From: Flavobacterium anhuiense
GTDB taxonomy: Bacteria; Bacteroidota; Bacteroidia; Flavobacteriales; Flavobacteriaceae
Direction of reading: 5' to 3'
Assembly (NCBI RefSeq): GCF_900101855.1
Contig: NZ_FMVC01000001.1
Coordinates: 186,001-250,000, forward strand
DNA length: 64,000 bases
Each line of letters opens with the position of its first letter. Positions within the stretch are counted from its first letter, which is position 1. This document shows positions 8,232-16,509 of this stretch, one piece after another. Under the pieces are notes generated by a model that worked only from the letters and a program-made list of their open reading frames with translations, did not search any database and was not told the DNA's origin. Both the position numbers and the translations under genes were made by a program.

Positions 8232-9476
8232 TTATCGAATAAACCCTACTCCTGCTGTTGTGTTTGTTGCTGTATCAATTAAGATGAAAGCTCCGTTTGA
8301 TTTGTTTTCGTTGTACGGATCAAAATATAACGGTTTGCTTAATTTGATGCTCACTTCTCCGATTTCGTTAATTGCCAATTGTGTTGCCGGAGTTGTTCCT
8401 GAATAATCTGTTGCAATAGTATTTTTAATGCTTTCTACTTTTGCTAAAACTCTGTTTGTATTATGTTGTACCAAGTATTTTGTTCCTGGAACGAGTTTTT
8501 TGCTGTCCATCCAGCAAACTGTTGTTGTAATATCTTTTTCAATTTTTGGGAGCTCATCTGATTTTACAATCATATCACCTCTCGTTACATTGATATCATT
8601 TTCTAATTCGATTGTAATTGAGGAACCTGCTGTAGCTTCATCAAATTGCTTATCGAAAAAGTGAATTTTAGATACTTTTGATTCTGTTAACGATGGAAGA
8701 ACTGTAACTGCATCTCCAACTTTAATTGAGTTTCCGTACAATTTTCCAGCGTATCCTCTGAAATCGTGGTATTCTTCTGTTTTTGGACGAATAACGGTCT
8801 GAACTGGGAAACGCGCTTTTCCTGCTTCGTAAACATCATGAGAATGCAATCCTTCTAAATGCTCTAAAACCGTTTGTCCTTCGTACCAAGGCATATTTTC
8901 TGATTTATCAACCACGTTTCCGCCGTTGATTGCGCTTAACGGAATATAGCTTACGTTTTGCTCTTTGAATGTGCTTTTTGCGTTTAAAGCCTCAAAATCA
9001 GCTTTGATTTTATTGAAAACCTCTTCTGAGTAATCTACTAAGTCCATTTTGTTGATGGCGACAATTACTTCTTTCACTCTCAATAAATTGTTGATGAAAA
9101 AGTGACGGTAAGTTTGCTCGATAACTCCTTTTCTAGCATCAATTAAAATAATAGAAACCTGAGAAGTCGAGGCTCCTGTAACCATGTTTCTTGTATATTC
9201 TACGTGCCCCGGAGTATCGGCAATAATGTAACTTTTCTTTGCTGTCGAAAAATAAATGTGCGCAACATCAATCGTAATTCCTTGCTCTCTTTCTGCTACT
9301 AGTCCGTCAGTTGCCAAAGAAAAATCAAGGTAATCGTATCCTTTCTGTTTACTGCTTTTTTCGATTGCTTCTATTTTATCAGTTGTCAACGATTTTGTAT
9401 CGTACAATAATCTTCCGATCAAAGTACTTTTTCCGTCATCTACACTTCCTGCTGTTGCTATTTTTAAAACGTCCAT
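8232..9476 (-). CDS. cysN: Sulfate adenylyltransferase GTPase subunit
   Basis: 414 aa. The GTPase motifs are GSVDDGKS (residues 10-17), DTPGH (87-91) and NKMD (142-145), followed by beta-barrel domains as in EF-Tu. GTP hydrolysis drives formation of adenylyl sulfate (APS) by CysD. There is no fused APS kinase domain and no cysC nearby, consistent with direct APS reduction by the upstream CysH. cysD lies 118 nt upstream in the same direction. Confidence 0.95.
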   Translation of the reverse strand: MDVLKIATAGSVDDGKSTLIGRLLYDTKSLTTDKIEAIEKSSKQKGYDYLDFSLATDGLVAEREQGITIDVAHIYFSTAKKSYIIADTPGHVEYTRNMVTGASTSQVSIILIDARKGVIEQTYRHFFINNLLRVKEVIVAINKMDLVDYSEEVFNKIKADFEALNAKSTFKEQNVSYIPLSAINGGNVVDKSENMPWYEGQTVLEHLEGLHSHDVYEAGKARFPVQTVIRPKTEEYHDFRGYAGKLYGNSIKVGDAVTVLPSLTESKVSKIHFFDKQFDEATAGSSITIELENDINVTRGDMIVKSDELPKIEKDITTTVCWMDSKKLVPGTKYLVQHNTNRVLAKVESIKNTIATDYSGTTPATQLAINEIGEVSIKLSKPLYFDPYNENKSNGAFILIDTATNTTAGVGFIR

Positions 9477-9594
9477 CTTATATATTGTTTCAGGTTTAAA
9501 GTTTCAGGTTTCATGTTCTCTCGAAACTTAAATCTGTATGTTTTTGTTTTCTTGATTCTAACTTTTAATTTTTAATTCTCAATTTTTAATTGCA

Positions 9595-10494
9595 TTAAAA
9601 ATATCCTTGTTGTTTTCTTTTTTCCATTGCAGCTTCAGAACGTTTATCATCGATTCTGGCTCCTCTTTCAGAAATGGTTGATGATCTGATTTCGCCTACA
9701 ACCTCTTCGATTGTTGCTGCGTAAGATTCAACAGCTGCTGTACAGCTCATATCTCCAACGGTTCTGAAGCGAACAATTCTTTCTTCGATTTGTTCGTCTT
9801 CTTCTTGGTACACAAAAGGAGAATGCGACCAGATTAAACCGTCTCTCAAAAAAACTTTTCTTTTATGTGAGAAATAGATTGACGGAATCTCGATTTTTTC
9901 TTTTTCGATATAACTCCAAACATCTAATTCTGTCCAGTTTGAAATTGGGAAAACACGAACGTTTTGTCCATTTTCAATTTTTCCATTCAAGATATCAAAC
10001 AATTCAGGTCTTTGATTTTTCTCGTCCCATTGTCCGAAATCATCACGAACAGAGAAAATACGTTCTTTGGCTCTCGCTTTCTCTTCATCACGACGCGCAC
10101 CGCCAATACAAGCATCAAACTTAAATTCTTCAATTGCATCTAAAAGTGTTGTTGTTTGCAAACTGTTTCTGCTTGAGTATTTACCAGTTTCTTCAACTAC
10201 TTTTCCTTCATCAATAGCATCCTGAACATTACGAACGATCAACTCTAAACCTAATTCTTCTACCAATTTATCTCTGAAAGCGATTGTCTCAGGAAAATTG
10301 TGTCCTGTATCAACGTGCAAAAGAGGAAACGGAATCTTAGCAGGGAAAAATGCTTTTTGCGCCAAACGCACTAACGTAATAGAATCTTTTCCTCCTGAGA
10401 AAAGTAAAACCGGTTTGTCAAACTGTGAAATTACTTCTCTGAAAATGTATATCGCTTCACTCTCTAAAGCGTTTGTTTTTAATACTGAACTCAT
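9595..10494 (-). CDS. cysD: Sulfate adenylyltransferase catalytic subunit
   Basis: 299 aa, the usual CysD length. The PP-loop SGGKDS is at residues 33-38, followed by LLHVDTGHNFPET and GARRDEEKARAKERIFS. The protein ends with the family C-terminus SERGARIDDKRSEAAMEKRK. It adenylates sulfate with ATP, driven by CysN. It lies between cysH and cysN in the assimilation operon; the 161-nt gap to cysH holds only low-complexity word repeats. Confidence 0.96.
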   Translation of the reverse strand: MSSVLKTNALESEAIYIFREVISQFDKPVLLFSGGKDSITLVRLAQKAFFPAKIPFPLLHVDTGHNFPETIAFRDKLVEELGLELIVRNVQDAIDEGKVVEETGKYSSRNSLQTTTLLDAIEEFKFDACIGGARRDEEKARAKERIFSVRDDFGQWDEKNQRPELFDILNGKIENGQNVRVFPISNWTELDVWSYIEKEKIEIPSIYFSHKRKVFLRDGLIWSHSPFVYQEEDEQIEERIVRFRTVGDMSCTAAVESYAATIEEVVGEIRSSTISERGARIDDKRSEAAMEKRKQQGYF

Positions 10495-10655
10495 TGTTTT
10501 TTTGTTTGATATTTTTGTTGTGAAAATTTGTTTCAGGTTTCATGTTTAAAGTTTCAAGTTGCCTGATCTAAAATCTCCACTCTTTATTCTATAATCTATA
10601 TTCTATTCTCTAAAAGAAAGTCTCGCCTCTTTCTTCTTGCCTCTAAAAGTCTTAC

Positions 10656-11366
10656 CTACTCTTTCTTAGCACTATGCAGCCCGCACTCTTTATGGCTTGA
10701 TTCCCACCACCATCTTCCAGCTCTAATATCTTCTCCAGGGAAAATCGCTCTGGTACATGGCGCGCATCCAATACTTACGAAACCTTGTTTGTGTAATGCA
10801 TTTTGCGGAACATTATTTTCTGAAAGATATATTTCAACTTCTTCTAAAGTCCATTTTAGTAAAGGATTGAATTTGATGATTTCGAAATTTCCATCGTATT
10901 CAAACAAACTTAAATCTTGTCTGTTTTCTGATTGTTCGGCTCTTAATCCTGTAATCCAAACTGAATTTCCGGCCAAAGCTTTTCTCAACGGAACCACTTT
11001 TCGAATAAAACAGCATTCTTTTCGGTTTTCAACTGAATCGTAAAAGCTGTTTGGCCCTTTAGTCTGAAGCAGATTTTCTACTGAAGCTGCTTCTGGAAAA
11101 TAAACTTCGATTGGTCTTTTGTATTTTTTTAATGTTTTATGAAAAACATCATACGTTTCCTGAAATAATCTTCCTGTATCTAAAGTAAACACCTTAATAT
11201 CTGTGTTACTTTTTGCAATAAAATCGGTAATTACCTGATCTTCCTGTCCGAAAGAAGTCGAAAAAATGACTTTTCCCGGAAATTCTTTTGCTAAAAAAAC
11301 TAAGGTTTCGTCAAGCGAAAGATTTTTAGTTTTCTCTAATAATTCTTGTACAATAATCGCACTCAT
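10656..11366 (-). CDS. cysH: Adenylyl-sulfate (APS) reductase
   Basis: 236 aa. Cys118-Cys119 and Cys201-x2-Cys204 form the two CC/CxxC pairs that bind a 4Fe-4S cluster in APS-type reductases, and KECGLH near the C-terminus (Cys228) supplies the catalytic Cys. PAPS-type enzymes such as E. coli CysH lack the cluster cysteines, so APS is the likely substrate; the absence of an APS kinase gene agrees. It reduces APS to sulfite using thioredoxin. It is the second gene of the operon, 26 nt after the TauE/SafE gene. Confidence 0.93.
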   Translation of the reverse strand: MSAIIVQELLEKTKNLSLDETLVFLAKEFPGKVIFSTSFGQEDQVITDFIAKSNTDIKVFTLDTGRLFQETYDVFHKTLKKYKRPIEVYFPEAASVENLLQTKGPNSFYDSVENRKECCFIRKVVPLRKALAGNSVWITGLRAEQSENRQDLSLFEYDGNFEIIKFNPLLKWTLEEVEIYLSENNVPQNALHKQGFVSIGCAPCTRAIFPGEDIRAGRWWWESSHKECGLHSAKKE

Positions 11367-11392
11367 AAATCTTTTCCTTTCTAAAATTATCT

Positions 11393-12289
11393 TTACAATA
11401 ATTTAGATAATGTTTTTAAACTCAATATTATAATTAGAATCCCAACTGCAACCATCATTGGTTTTCTTTTGATTTTATTTACTAAATAAGCTGCCAAAGG
11501 CGCTGAAACGACTCCTCCTAAAATCAATCCGATGATCACCTGCCAGCCGTGGATTCCTCCAAAAAGCATAAAGGTGATACCGCTTGCAAATGAAATCGCA
11601 AATTCAGCAGCGTTTACTGAACCAATTGTATATCTTGGGTTTCTTCCTCTTCCTAATAAAGTCGAAGTTACGATTGGCCCCCAACCTCCGCCTCCAACAG
11701 AATCCATAAATCCGCCAAAAACAGCTAAAGCGCCCAATTTTTTAGTTTTCTTTTTTACTATACTCTTTTTCAATGCCTTTCTGATAATAACAATTGCCAA
11801 AATCATCATATAAACTGCAATAAAAGGCTTAATAACGTCGCCATCAATTACATCAGACAATAAATAAGCTCCTGTAATCGAGCCTAAAACTCCGGGAATC
11901 AATAAATGTTTTACCAGCTTTTTATTAATGTTTCCGAAACGATGGTGAGAAAGTGCCGATGCTCCCGTTGTAAACATTTCTGAAACGTGAACTGCTGTAC
12001 TACTTACAACTGGCGGCACTCCGTAAGCCAATAAAAATGACGTTGAAGTTGCTCCGTAACCCATTCCTAAAGTACCATCAACCAATTGAGCAAAAACTCC
12101 AATGGCCAAAAACACTAAAAACTCCGCATTAAAACCATTCACAAATCCATCCCACGTAAATTCTGCGTGATGATTATATATTAAAACAGATAATAAACCT
12201 ACTAGTAAAACAACAGGAATTCCAATCCAAAGCTTTTCCTTAAAAGAATCAGCACTATTTATTTTCAGTTCTTTCTCCATATTTAACAT
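11393..12289 (-). CDS. TauE/SafE-family anion permease, first gene of the sulfate operon
   Basis: 298 aa integral membrane protein with about eight hydrophobic segments and the TauE/SafE feature GTLGMGYGATS plus DSVGGGGWGP. Family members move sulfite, sulfonates or sulfate. As the promoter-proximal gene of an assimilation operon with no other transporter in this stretch, it is a good candidate for sulfate uptake, although export of excess sulfite is also possible. Two ATGs, three codons apart (12289 and 12280), could serve as start; the longer is listed. Confidence 0.85.
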   Translation of the reverse strand: MLNMEKELKINSADSFKEKLWIGIPVVLLVGLLSVLIYNHHAEFTWDGFVNGFNAEFLVFLAIGVFAQLVDGTLGMGYGATSTSFLLAYGVPPVVSSTAVHVSEMFTTGASALSHHRFGNINKKLVKHLLIPGVLGSITGAYLLSDVIDGDVIKPFIAVYMMILAIVIIRKALKKSIVKKKTKKLGALAVFGGFMDSVGGGGWGPIVTSTLLGRGRNPRYTIGSVNAAEFAISFASGITFMLFGGIHGWQVIIGLILGGVVSAPLAAYLVNKIKRKPMMVAVGILIIILSLKTLSKLL

Positions 12290-12308
12290 GTTTAAATTTG
12301 TTTCAAAC

Positions 12309-12331
12309 CTATTACCCTATCGGGTTAATAG
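12309..12331. promoter_or_regulatory. Operator-like palindrome overlapping the sulfate-operon start site
   Basis: On the minus strand it reads CTATTAACCC-GATA-GGGTAATAG, an inverted repeat immediately downstream of the -7 box, where a bound protein would block transcription. The 13-mer GATAGGGTAATAG recurs exactly at 27471-27483 upstream of the TonB-receptor leader. An Rrf2-family repressor encoded 1.2 kb away is the obvious candidate ligand; this is inference. Confidence 0.65.
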
Positions 12332-12340
12332 ATTACTTTG

Positions 12341-12370
12341 CAAAAATACTACTTATTTCTAAATTACAAA
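12341..12370 (-). promoter_or_regulatory. Promoter of the sulfate-assimilation operon
   Basis: Minus-strand TTTG (12367-12370), an 18-nt spacer and TATTTTTG (12341-12348) match the Bacteroidota promoter closely. It is the only strong promoter I see before the string of genes down to 3455. Confidence 0.8.
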
Positions 12371-12591
12371 GCAATATTATTATTTTTTTAAACCCTAAAA
12401 CCTTCATTTATTATGTTCTAAAATAGAGTTTTAAGAATTTTGTAGTATAATTTCACAAATAAGGCCGTATTTCAAGATATTCCAACAATTTATGAGTCAA
12501 AAACATTTGTTTGTTAAATACATTTTTTAATCTCTATAAAATCGATAGGATTATTATAAAAATATTGTATTTTAGCGCCAAATTTTTTAGC

Positions 12592-13374
12592 ATGGATTTT
12601 CAAATAGGTCTTGTAATTGCCGGATTAACTGTTGGTTTCATTGTAGGATTAACTGGAGTTGGCGGCGGTTCTTTAATGACCCCCATTTTATTATACTTTA
12701 ATATCCCCCCAACAACAGCAGTAGGAACCGATTTACTTTATGCCGCTTTTACTAAAGCCGGAGGAATATTTGTACACAATAAAAAAGGAAACATCAACTG
12801 GAAAATTACAGGCTGGCTAACTTTAGGGAGTGTTCCCGCTGCATTGCTGACTTTGTGGATTTTAAACAGCATTAAAACCGACATCGAAACTATAAATCGC
12901 GTCATTAAATATAGTTTGGGCTGGGCATTACTATTTACCTCTGTGGCCATTATATTCAAAAAAAAGCTTTTGAAATTTTCTCAAAAACATGCTGGCGATA
13001 AATTCCACAGCGAAAGTACTACACAAAATATGCTGACGATTGGAATTGGCGTTTTATTAGGAGCAACTGTAACCTTAACCTCTATTGGAGCAGGCGCATT
13101 AGGAACCGTAACTTTATTTTTCTTATATCCTCTATTACCAACACCTCGATTGGTTGGAACTGAAATCGCACATGCTGTTCCGTTAACTTTAGTTGCCGGA
13201 ATCGGACATGCTTCTATGGGAAATCTAGATTTAAGCTTACTAGGACAATTACTAATGGGATCGCTTCCAGGGATTTATATGGGAAGCATGCTTAGCGGGA
13301 AAGTGCCAGATCAGTTTCTTAGAAATGCTATTGCGGTAATGCTCTTCTTGGCTGGGTATAAATTAATATTTTAA
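12592..13374 (+). CDS. Second TauE/SafE-family permease
   Basis: 260 aa membrane protein with repeated hydrophobic segments and the paired family motifs GLTGVGGGSLMTPIL and TLTSIGAGALGTVTL, marking the two-fold repeat of TauE/SafE. It is transcribed divergently from the sulfate operon, about 300 bp from its promoter, and is only distantly related to the operon's own TauE gene. Substrate is unknown; sulfite export or thiosulfate/sulfate import would fit. The start is the ATG before DFQIGLVIAG, directly before the first membrane segment; an upstream in-frame ATG would add 27 residues without membrane character. Confidence 0.85.
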   Translation: MDFQIGLVIAGLTVGFIVGLTGVGGGSLMTPILLYFNIPPTTAVGTDLLYAAFTKAGGIFVHNKKGNINWKITGWLTLGSVPAALLTLWILNSIKTDIETINRVIKYSLGWALLFTSVAIIFKKKLLKFSQKHAGDKFHSESTTQNMLTIGIGVLLGATVTLTSIGAGALGTVTLFFLYPLLPTPRLVGTEIAHAVPLTLVAGIGHASMGNLDLSLLGQLLMGSLPGIYMGSMLSGKVPDQFLRNAIAVMLFLAGYKLIF

Positions 13375-13386
13375 ATAAGCTTTTAA

Positions 13387-13460
13387 ACCATATTAGAAAT
13401 ATAAGTTCATGTTAGACTTTGTGTAAAGTTGTTTTGCTGAACTTATATTCCTTATATAGT
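13387..13460. repeat. Inverted repeat ending in CTTATATTCCTTATAT
   Basis: Arms atataagttca (13399-13409) and tgaacttatat (13438-13448) form an 11-bp stem between the convergent TauE/SafE and rrf2 genes. The sequence acttatattccttatat recurs at 22328-22343. This is a dispersed flavobacterial repeat and may act as a two-way transcription end. Confidence 0.65.
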
Positions 13461-13465
13461 GAAAA

Positions 13466-13876
13466 TTAAAAAGCAATATCTGCTAAAGAATTGCTTTCTA
13501 ATATTTTAAGGGTATTATCGCGAACTTCAGTCATTAATCGGCGTGCTGCGCAAGTTGATTCATCATCGCAATCATCGCATCTTTCGTAGAAATTATGACT
13601 TGCACATGGAAGCAATGCAATTGGCCCCTCCAAAATTCGATAAACCTTTGCCATACTGATATCTTTTGGGTCTTTTATCAGATAATAGCCTCCGCCTTTT
13701 CCTTTTTTAGCCCCCAGAAAACCAGAATTTCTCAGAAGCAACAAAATACTTTCTAAAAATTTAATTGAAATATGCTCGCTTTTTGCAATTTCTGCAATTT
13801 GTACAGGCTCATTATTCTCACGTCTAGCTAAATAAGTTAAAGCTTTAATTCCGTATTTTGTTTTCTTTGAAAGCAC
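13466..13876 (-). CDS. Rrf2-family transcriptional regulator
   Basis: 136 aa with the Rrf2 winged helix at residues 1-70 (TKYGIKALTYLARR, then ISIKFLESIL and KGKGGGYYL). The C-terminal part contains four Cys at 91, 100, 103 and 109, in a spacing reminiscent of Fe-S sensing members such as IscR. Other Rrf2 proteins (CymR) control cysteine synthesis. Its position beside the sulfate operon, whose promoter carries a palindrome, suggests a sulfur regulator that senses Fe-S or a cysteine metabolite; this is inference. It is convergent with the second TauE/SafE gene. Confidence 0.85.
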   Translation of the reverse strand: MLSKKTKYGIKALTYLARRENNEPVQIAEIAKSEHISIKFLESILLLLRNSGFLGAKKGKGGGYYLIKDPKDISMAKVYRILEGPIALLPCASHNFYERCDDCDDESTCAARRLMTEVRDNTLKILESNSLADIAF

Positions 13877-14010
13877 TATTTTATATTTTAGATTATAGAA
13901 TCTAGATTTTAGATTTTCCTAAAATGAACAATTCCATGTTATTCTGCAACAAAAATAGGCTTTTTAAATGAGAAAAATAATAGTTAGATAGTTAAATTCT
14001 ACTAATTCTA

Positions 14011-14511
14011 TCAAATTACTTCGTTAATTCCAATTAAATTGAATTCTTGAAACATTCTCATTTCTTCTTCCAAAGCTTTTTTGTTAACTACATAAGTGTG
14101 AGAAAGAGAATCATGCCATCCTCTTGATCCTCCTAAAAAAGTGAGTGCATCAAACGGAATAAAACGGCATAAGCTTCTCTTAAAAATAGTGGCAAAATCA
14201 GGTTTTTGTCCGTTTTCATTAACTACTACAGTTCCAGTGATAAATTTTGCAATCGATCTTGCAAACAGTCCTTCCATTACCAGATAATACGTAAGCGAAA
14301 TAACAATTGCAATAATATTCCATCCAAAATCTCCCAAATTGTCCATCCAAATTCCCAAATCTGTAAATCCTAAGCCAATTAAAATGCCGAGAAAAAAAAT
14401 AATCATCATAAAGACAATGAAAAAAAATAATAGATCTAGAATATAATTTAAAAAACGTGCTCCACTAGAAGCTAATAATTTATCATCAAGAATGTAAGTA
14501 GAGTTGCTCAT
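14011..14511 (-). CDS. RDD family membrane protein
   Basis: 166 aa with N-terminal ASSGARFLNYILDLLFFF, matching the RDD-domain opening (Arg, Asp), two long hydrophobic segments at about 20-48 and 58-82, and a later KRSLCRFIPFDAL. RDD proteins are small membrane proteins, mostly of unknown function, some linked to ion homeostasis. It stands alone, downstream of the metZ terminator. Confidence 0.8.
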   Translation of the reverse strand: MSNSTYILDDKLLASSGARFLNYILDLLFFFIVFMMIIFFLGILIGLGFTDLGIWMDNLGDFGWNIIAIVISLTYYLVMEGLFARSIAKFITGTVVVNENGQKPDFATIFKRSLCRFIPFDALTFLGGSRGWHDSLSHTYVVNKKALEEEMRMFQEFNLIGINEVI

Positions 14512-14592
14512 ATGCTAATTGGTATTTTTACTAAATATATTTTGTTGATTCACAACAAAAATATACTTTTTACATCAACAACCATTAAAAAG

Positions 14593-14639
14593 AATGACGA
14601 TTTTTAACAGTAATAAATTTACAGTTAAAAATCGTCATT
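14593..14639 (-). terminator. Strong terminator of the metX-thrA-osmC-metZ operon
   Basis: A 16-bp perfect stem (aatgacgatttttaac and its reverse complement) with a 15-nt loop lies 30 nt after the metZ stop. On the minus strand it is followed by a T-rich tract (CTTTTTAAT). Confidence 0.8.
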
Positions 14640-14669
14640 AATATAATTCAGGAATCTAAAAACCTTTAA

Positions 14670-15842
14670 TTAAGAAAGTGCTTGTTTTAAATCAGCAATT
14701 ACATCTTCAACAGTTTCTAAACCAACAGAAACACGAACTAAACCTTGTGTGATTCCAACCGCCAACTGATCTTCTTCGGATAATTTGCTGTGTGTTGTAG
14801 AAGCCGGGTGCGTAACAATGGTTCTTGTATCGCCAATATTTGCAGATAATGAGCAAAGTTTAATGCTGTTCAAGAATTTTCTTCCTGCTTCGATTCCGCC
14901 TTTAATTTCAAATGCGATGATGTTTCCACCTGCTTTCATCTGTTTTTTAGCAATTTCGTATTGCGGATGAGATTTCAAGAACGGATATTTTACACTGTTT
15001 ACATTTGGATGGCTTTCTAAAAATTCAGCTACTTTTAAAGCATTTTCGCAATGTCTGTCTACTCGAACAGCCAAAGTTTCTAAACTTTTTGACAAAACCC
15101 AAGCATTAAACGGCGCTAAAGCTGGCCCAGTATTTCTAGAGAATAAATAAATCTGTCTAATTAATTCTGCATCTCCAACTGTAACCCCACCTAAAACTCT
15201 TCCTTGTCCATCGATTAATTTTGTTGCTGAATGGATAACCAAATGTGCTCCAAATTTAATTGGCTGCTGTAAATATGGTGTTGCAAAACAGTTGTCGATA
15301 ATTAGAATCAAGTTGTGTTTTTTAGCAATATTTCCAAGCAATTCTAAATCAATAACATCAACTCCAGGATTTGTTGGGGATTCGGCGTATAATATTTTGG
15401 TGTTTGGTTTAATAAAACTCTCGATTGTCTCAGGCTTGCTGATTTCGAAATAAGAAGTTTCGATATTCCATTTTGGGAAATAAGTCATAAACAAAGCGTG
15501 AGTAGAACCAAAAACACTGCTAGCAGAAACAATATGATCTCCAGAATTTAACAAAGCTGCAAAAGTAGAATATACTGCTGCCATTCCGGTTGCAAAAGCA
15601 TAACCAGATTCAGCACCTTCCATTTTGCAGATTTTGTCTACAAATTCTGTAGTGTTCGGATTGCTAAAACGGCTGTAAATATTTCTTTCCTTTTCTTCTG
15701 TAAAAGAAGCTCGCATGTCTTCTGCATCTTCAAAAACGAAGCTTGACGAAAGGTACAAAGGCACCGAATGTTCTAAATATTGAGATCTTTCTAATTGTGT
15801 TCTAATGGCTTGTGTTTCAAAACCAAATTCTTCTGTATTCAT
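14670..15842 (-). CDS. metZ: O-succinyl/O-acetylhomoserine sulfhydrylase (MetZ type)
   Basis: 390 aa PLP enzyme of the Cys/Met metabolism family. The PLP lysine is Lys208 in HSATKLIDGQGR; YSRFSNPNT and ATGMAAVYST are the substrate and phosphate-binding stretches. It makes homocysteine from an activated homoserine and sulfide. The N-terminus (FETQAIRTQLERSQYLEHS) resembles the MetZ branch. It is the last gene of the SAM-I-controlled metX operon. A second enzyme of similar function (metY type) is at 22431-23735, so the cell has two routes from sulfide to homocysteine. Confidence 0.88.
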   Translation of the reverse strand: MNTEEFGFETQAIRTQLERSQYLEHSVPLYLSSSFVFEDAEDMRASFTEEKERNIYSRFSNPNTTEFVDKICKMEGAESGYAFATGMAAVYSTFAALLNSGDHIVSASSVFGSTHALFMTYFPKWNIETSYFEISKPETIESFIKPNTKILYAESPTNPGVDVIDLELLGNIAKKHNLILIIDNCFATPYLQQPIKFGAHLVIHSATKLIDGQGRVLGGVTVGDAELIRQIYLFSRNTGPALAPFNAWVLSKSLETLAVRVDRHCENALKVAEFLESHPNVNSVKYPFLKSHPQYEIAKKQMKAGGNIIAFEIKGGIEAGRKFLNSIKLCSLSANIGDTRTIVTHPASTTHSKLSEEDQLAVGITQGLVRVSVGLETVEDVIADLKQALS

Positions 15843-16007
15843 TGTGTTGTTTTTTTGTTTTTTTTTGTTTGCTTCGCCAGTTCGGCTTCCAGCCTCGTGT
15901 CAAGTTTCAGGTTTCAAGTTTTAAAACTGAAATCTAAACTTAAACAAGTCAATTATTTATGCACAATCTGAGCATTTTCTAATTCCCAAATTGACTAATT
16001 ATCTACT

Positions 16008-16433
16008 TTACAAAGCTTCGTTATTCAAGACAACTTTGTAGGTAATTGTTGCTGTTGGTTCGACTGTTTTGGCCACTGAGCAGTATTTCTCAAAAGAAAG
16101 CTGCGCTGCTTTTTTTGCTTTTTCAGGGTTGATTTCTCCTTCTAAATAGAAAACCACGTCGATTTCTTTAAAAGGTTTTGCTTCTTCGATTTGTACACGA
16201 GTTCCTTCAACCTCAGCATTAAAAGAAGTGATTTCCTGACGCTGTTTTTTCAAGATTGAAATCATATCAATTGCACTGCAACCCGCAACACCCATTAATA
16301 CCAATTCCATTGGGCTTGCACCTAAATCGCTTCCGCCAAATTCGGCTCTGCTATCAACGTCAACTACGTGTCCGCGTTCATTTTTTACTTTAAAATGAAA
16401 TGCGTCATTTACTCTGTTTAAAGTTACTTTCAT
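16008..16433 (-). CDS. OsmC family protein
   Basis: 141 aa. It has the OsmC/Ohr fold signature, with GASPMELVLMGVAGCSAIDMISIL in the middle; its Cys is one of the redox pair of the family, and a second Cys is in FEKYCSVAKTV. Members reduce organic peroxides, or serve as less well-defined thiol proteins. It sits between thrA and metZ in a methionine operon, so a role in protecting sulfur metabolism from oxidation is conceivable. The start is the ATG before KVTLNRVND; an upstream in-frame ATG would add 21 residues unlike the family. Confidence 0.85.
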   Translation of the reverse strand: MKVTLNRVNDAFHFKVKNERGHVVDVDSRAEFGGSDLGASPMELVLMGVAGCSAIDMISILKKQRQEITSFNAEVEGTRVQIEEAKPFKEIDVVFYLEGEINPEKAKKAAQLSFEKYCSVAKTVEPTATITYKVVLNNEAL

Positions 16434-16509
16434 TGTGTTGTTATTTTTTTGTTTTTGTGTCGTTTCAGATTTCAATCTAAAATCTAAAATCTGCAATCTA
16501 AAATCGTAT

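Noticed and set aside
10495..10655. Possible leader or small RNA between cysH and cysD
   Set aside because: Only degenerate word repeats (caggtttcatg, aatctatattctattctc) were found; no stem, terminator or ORF.
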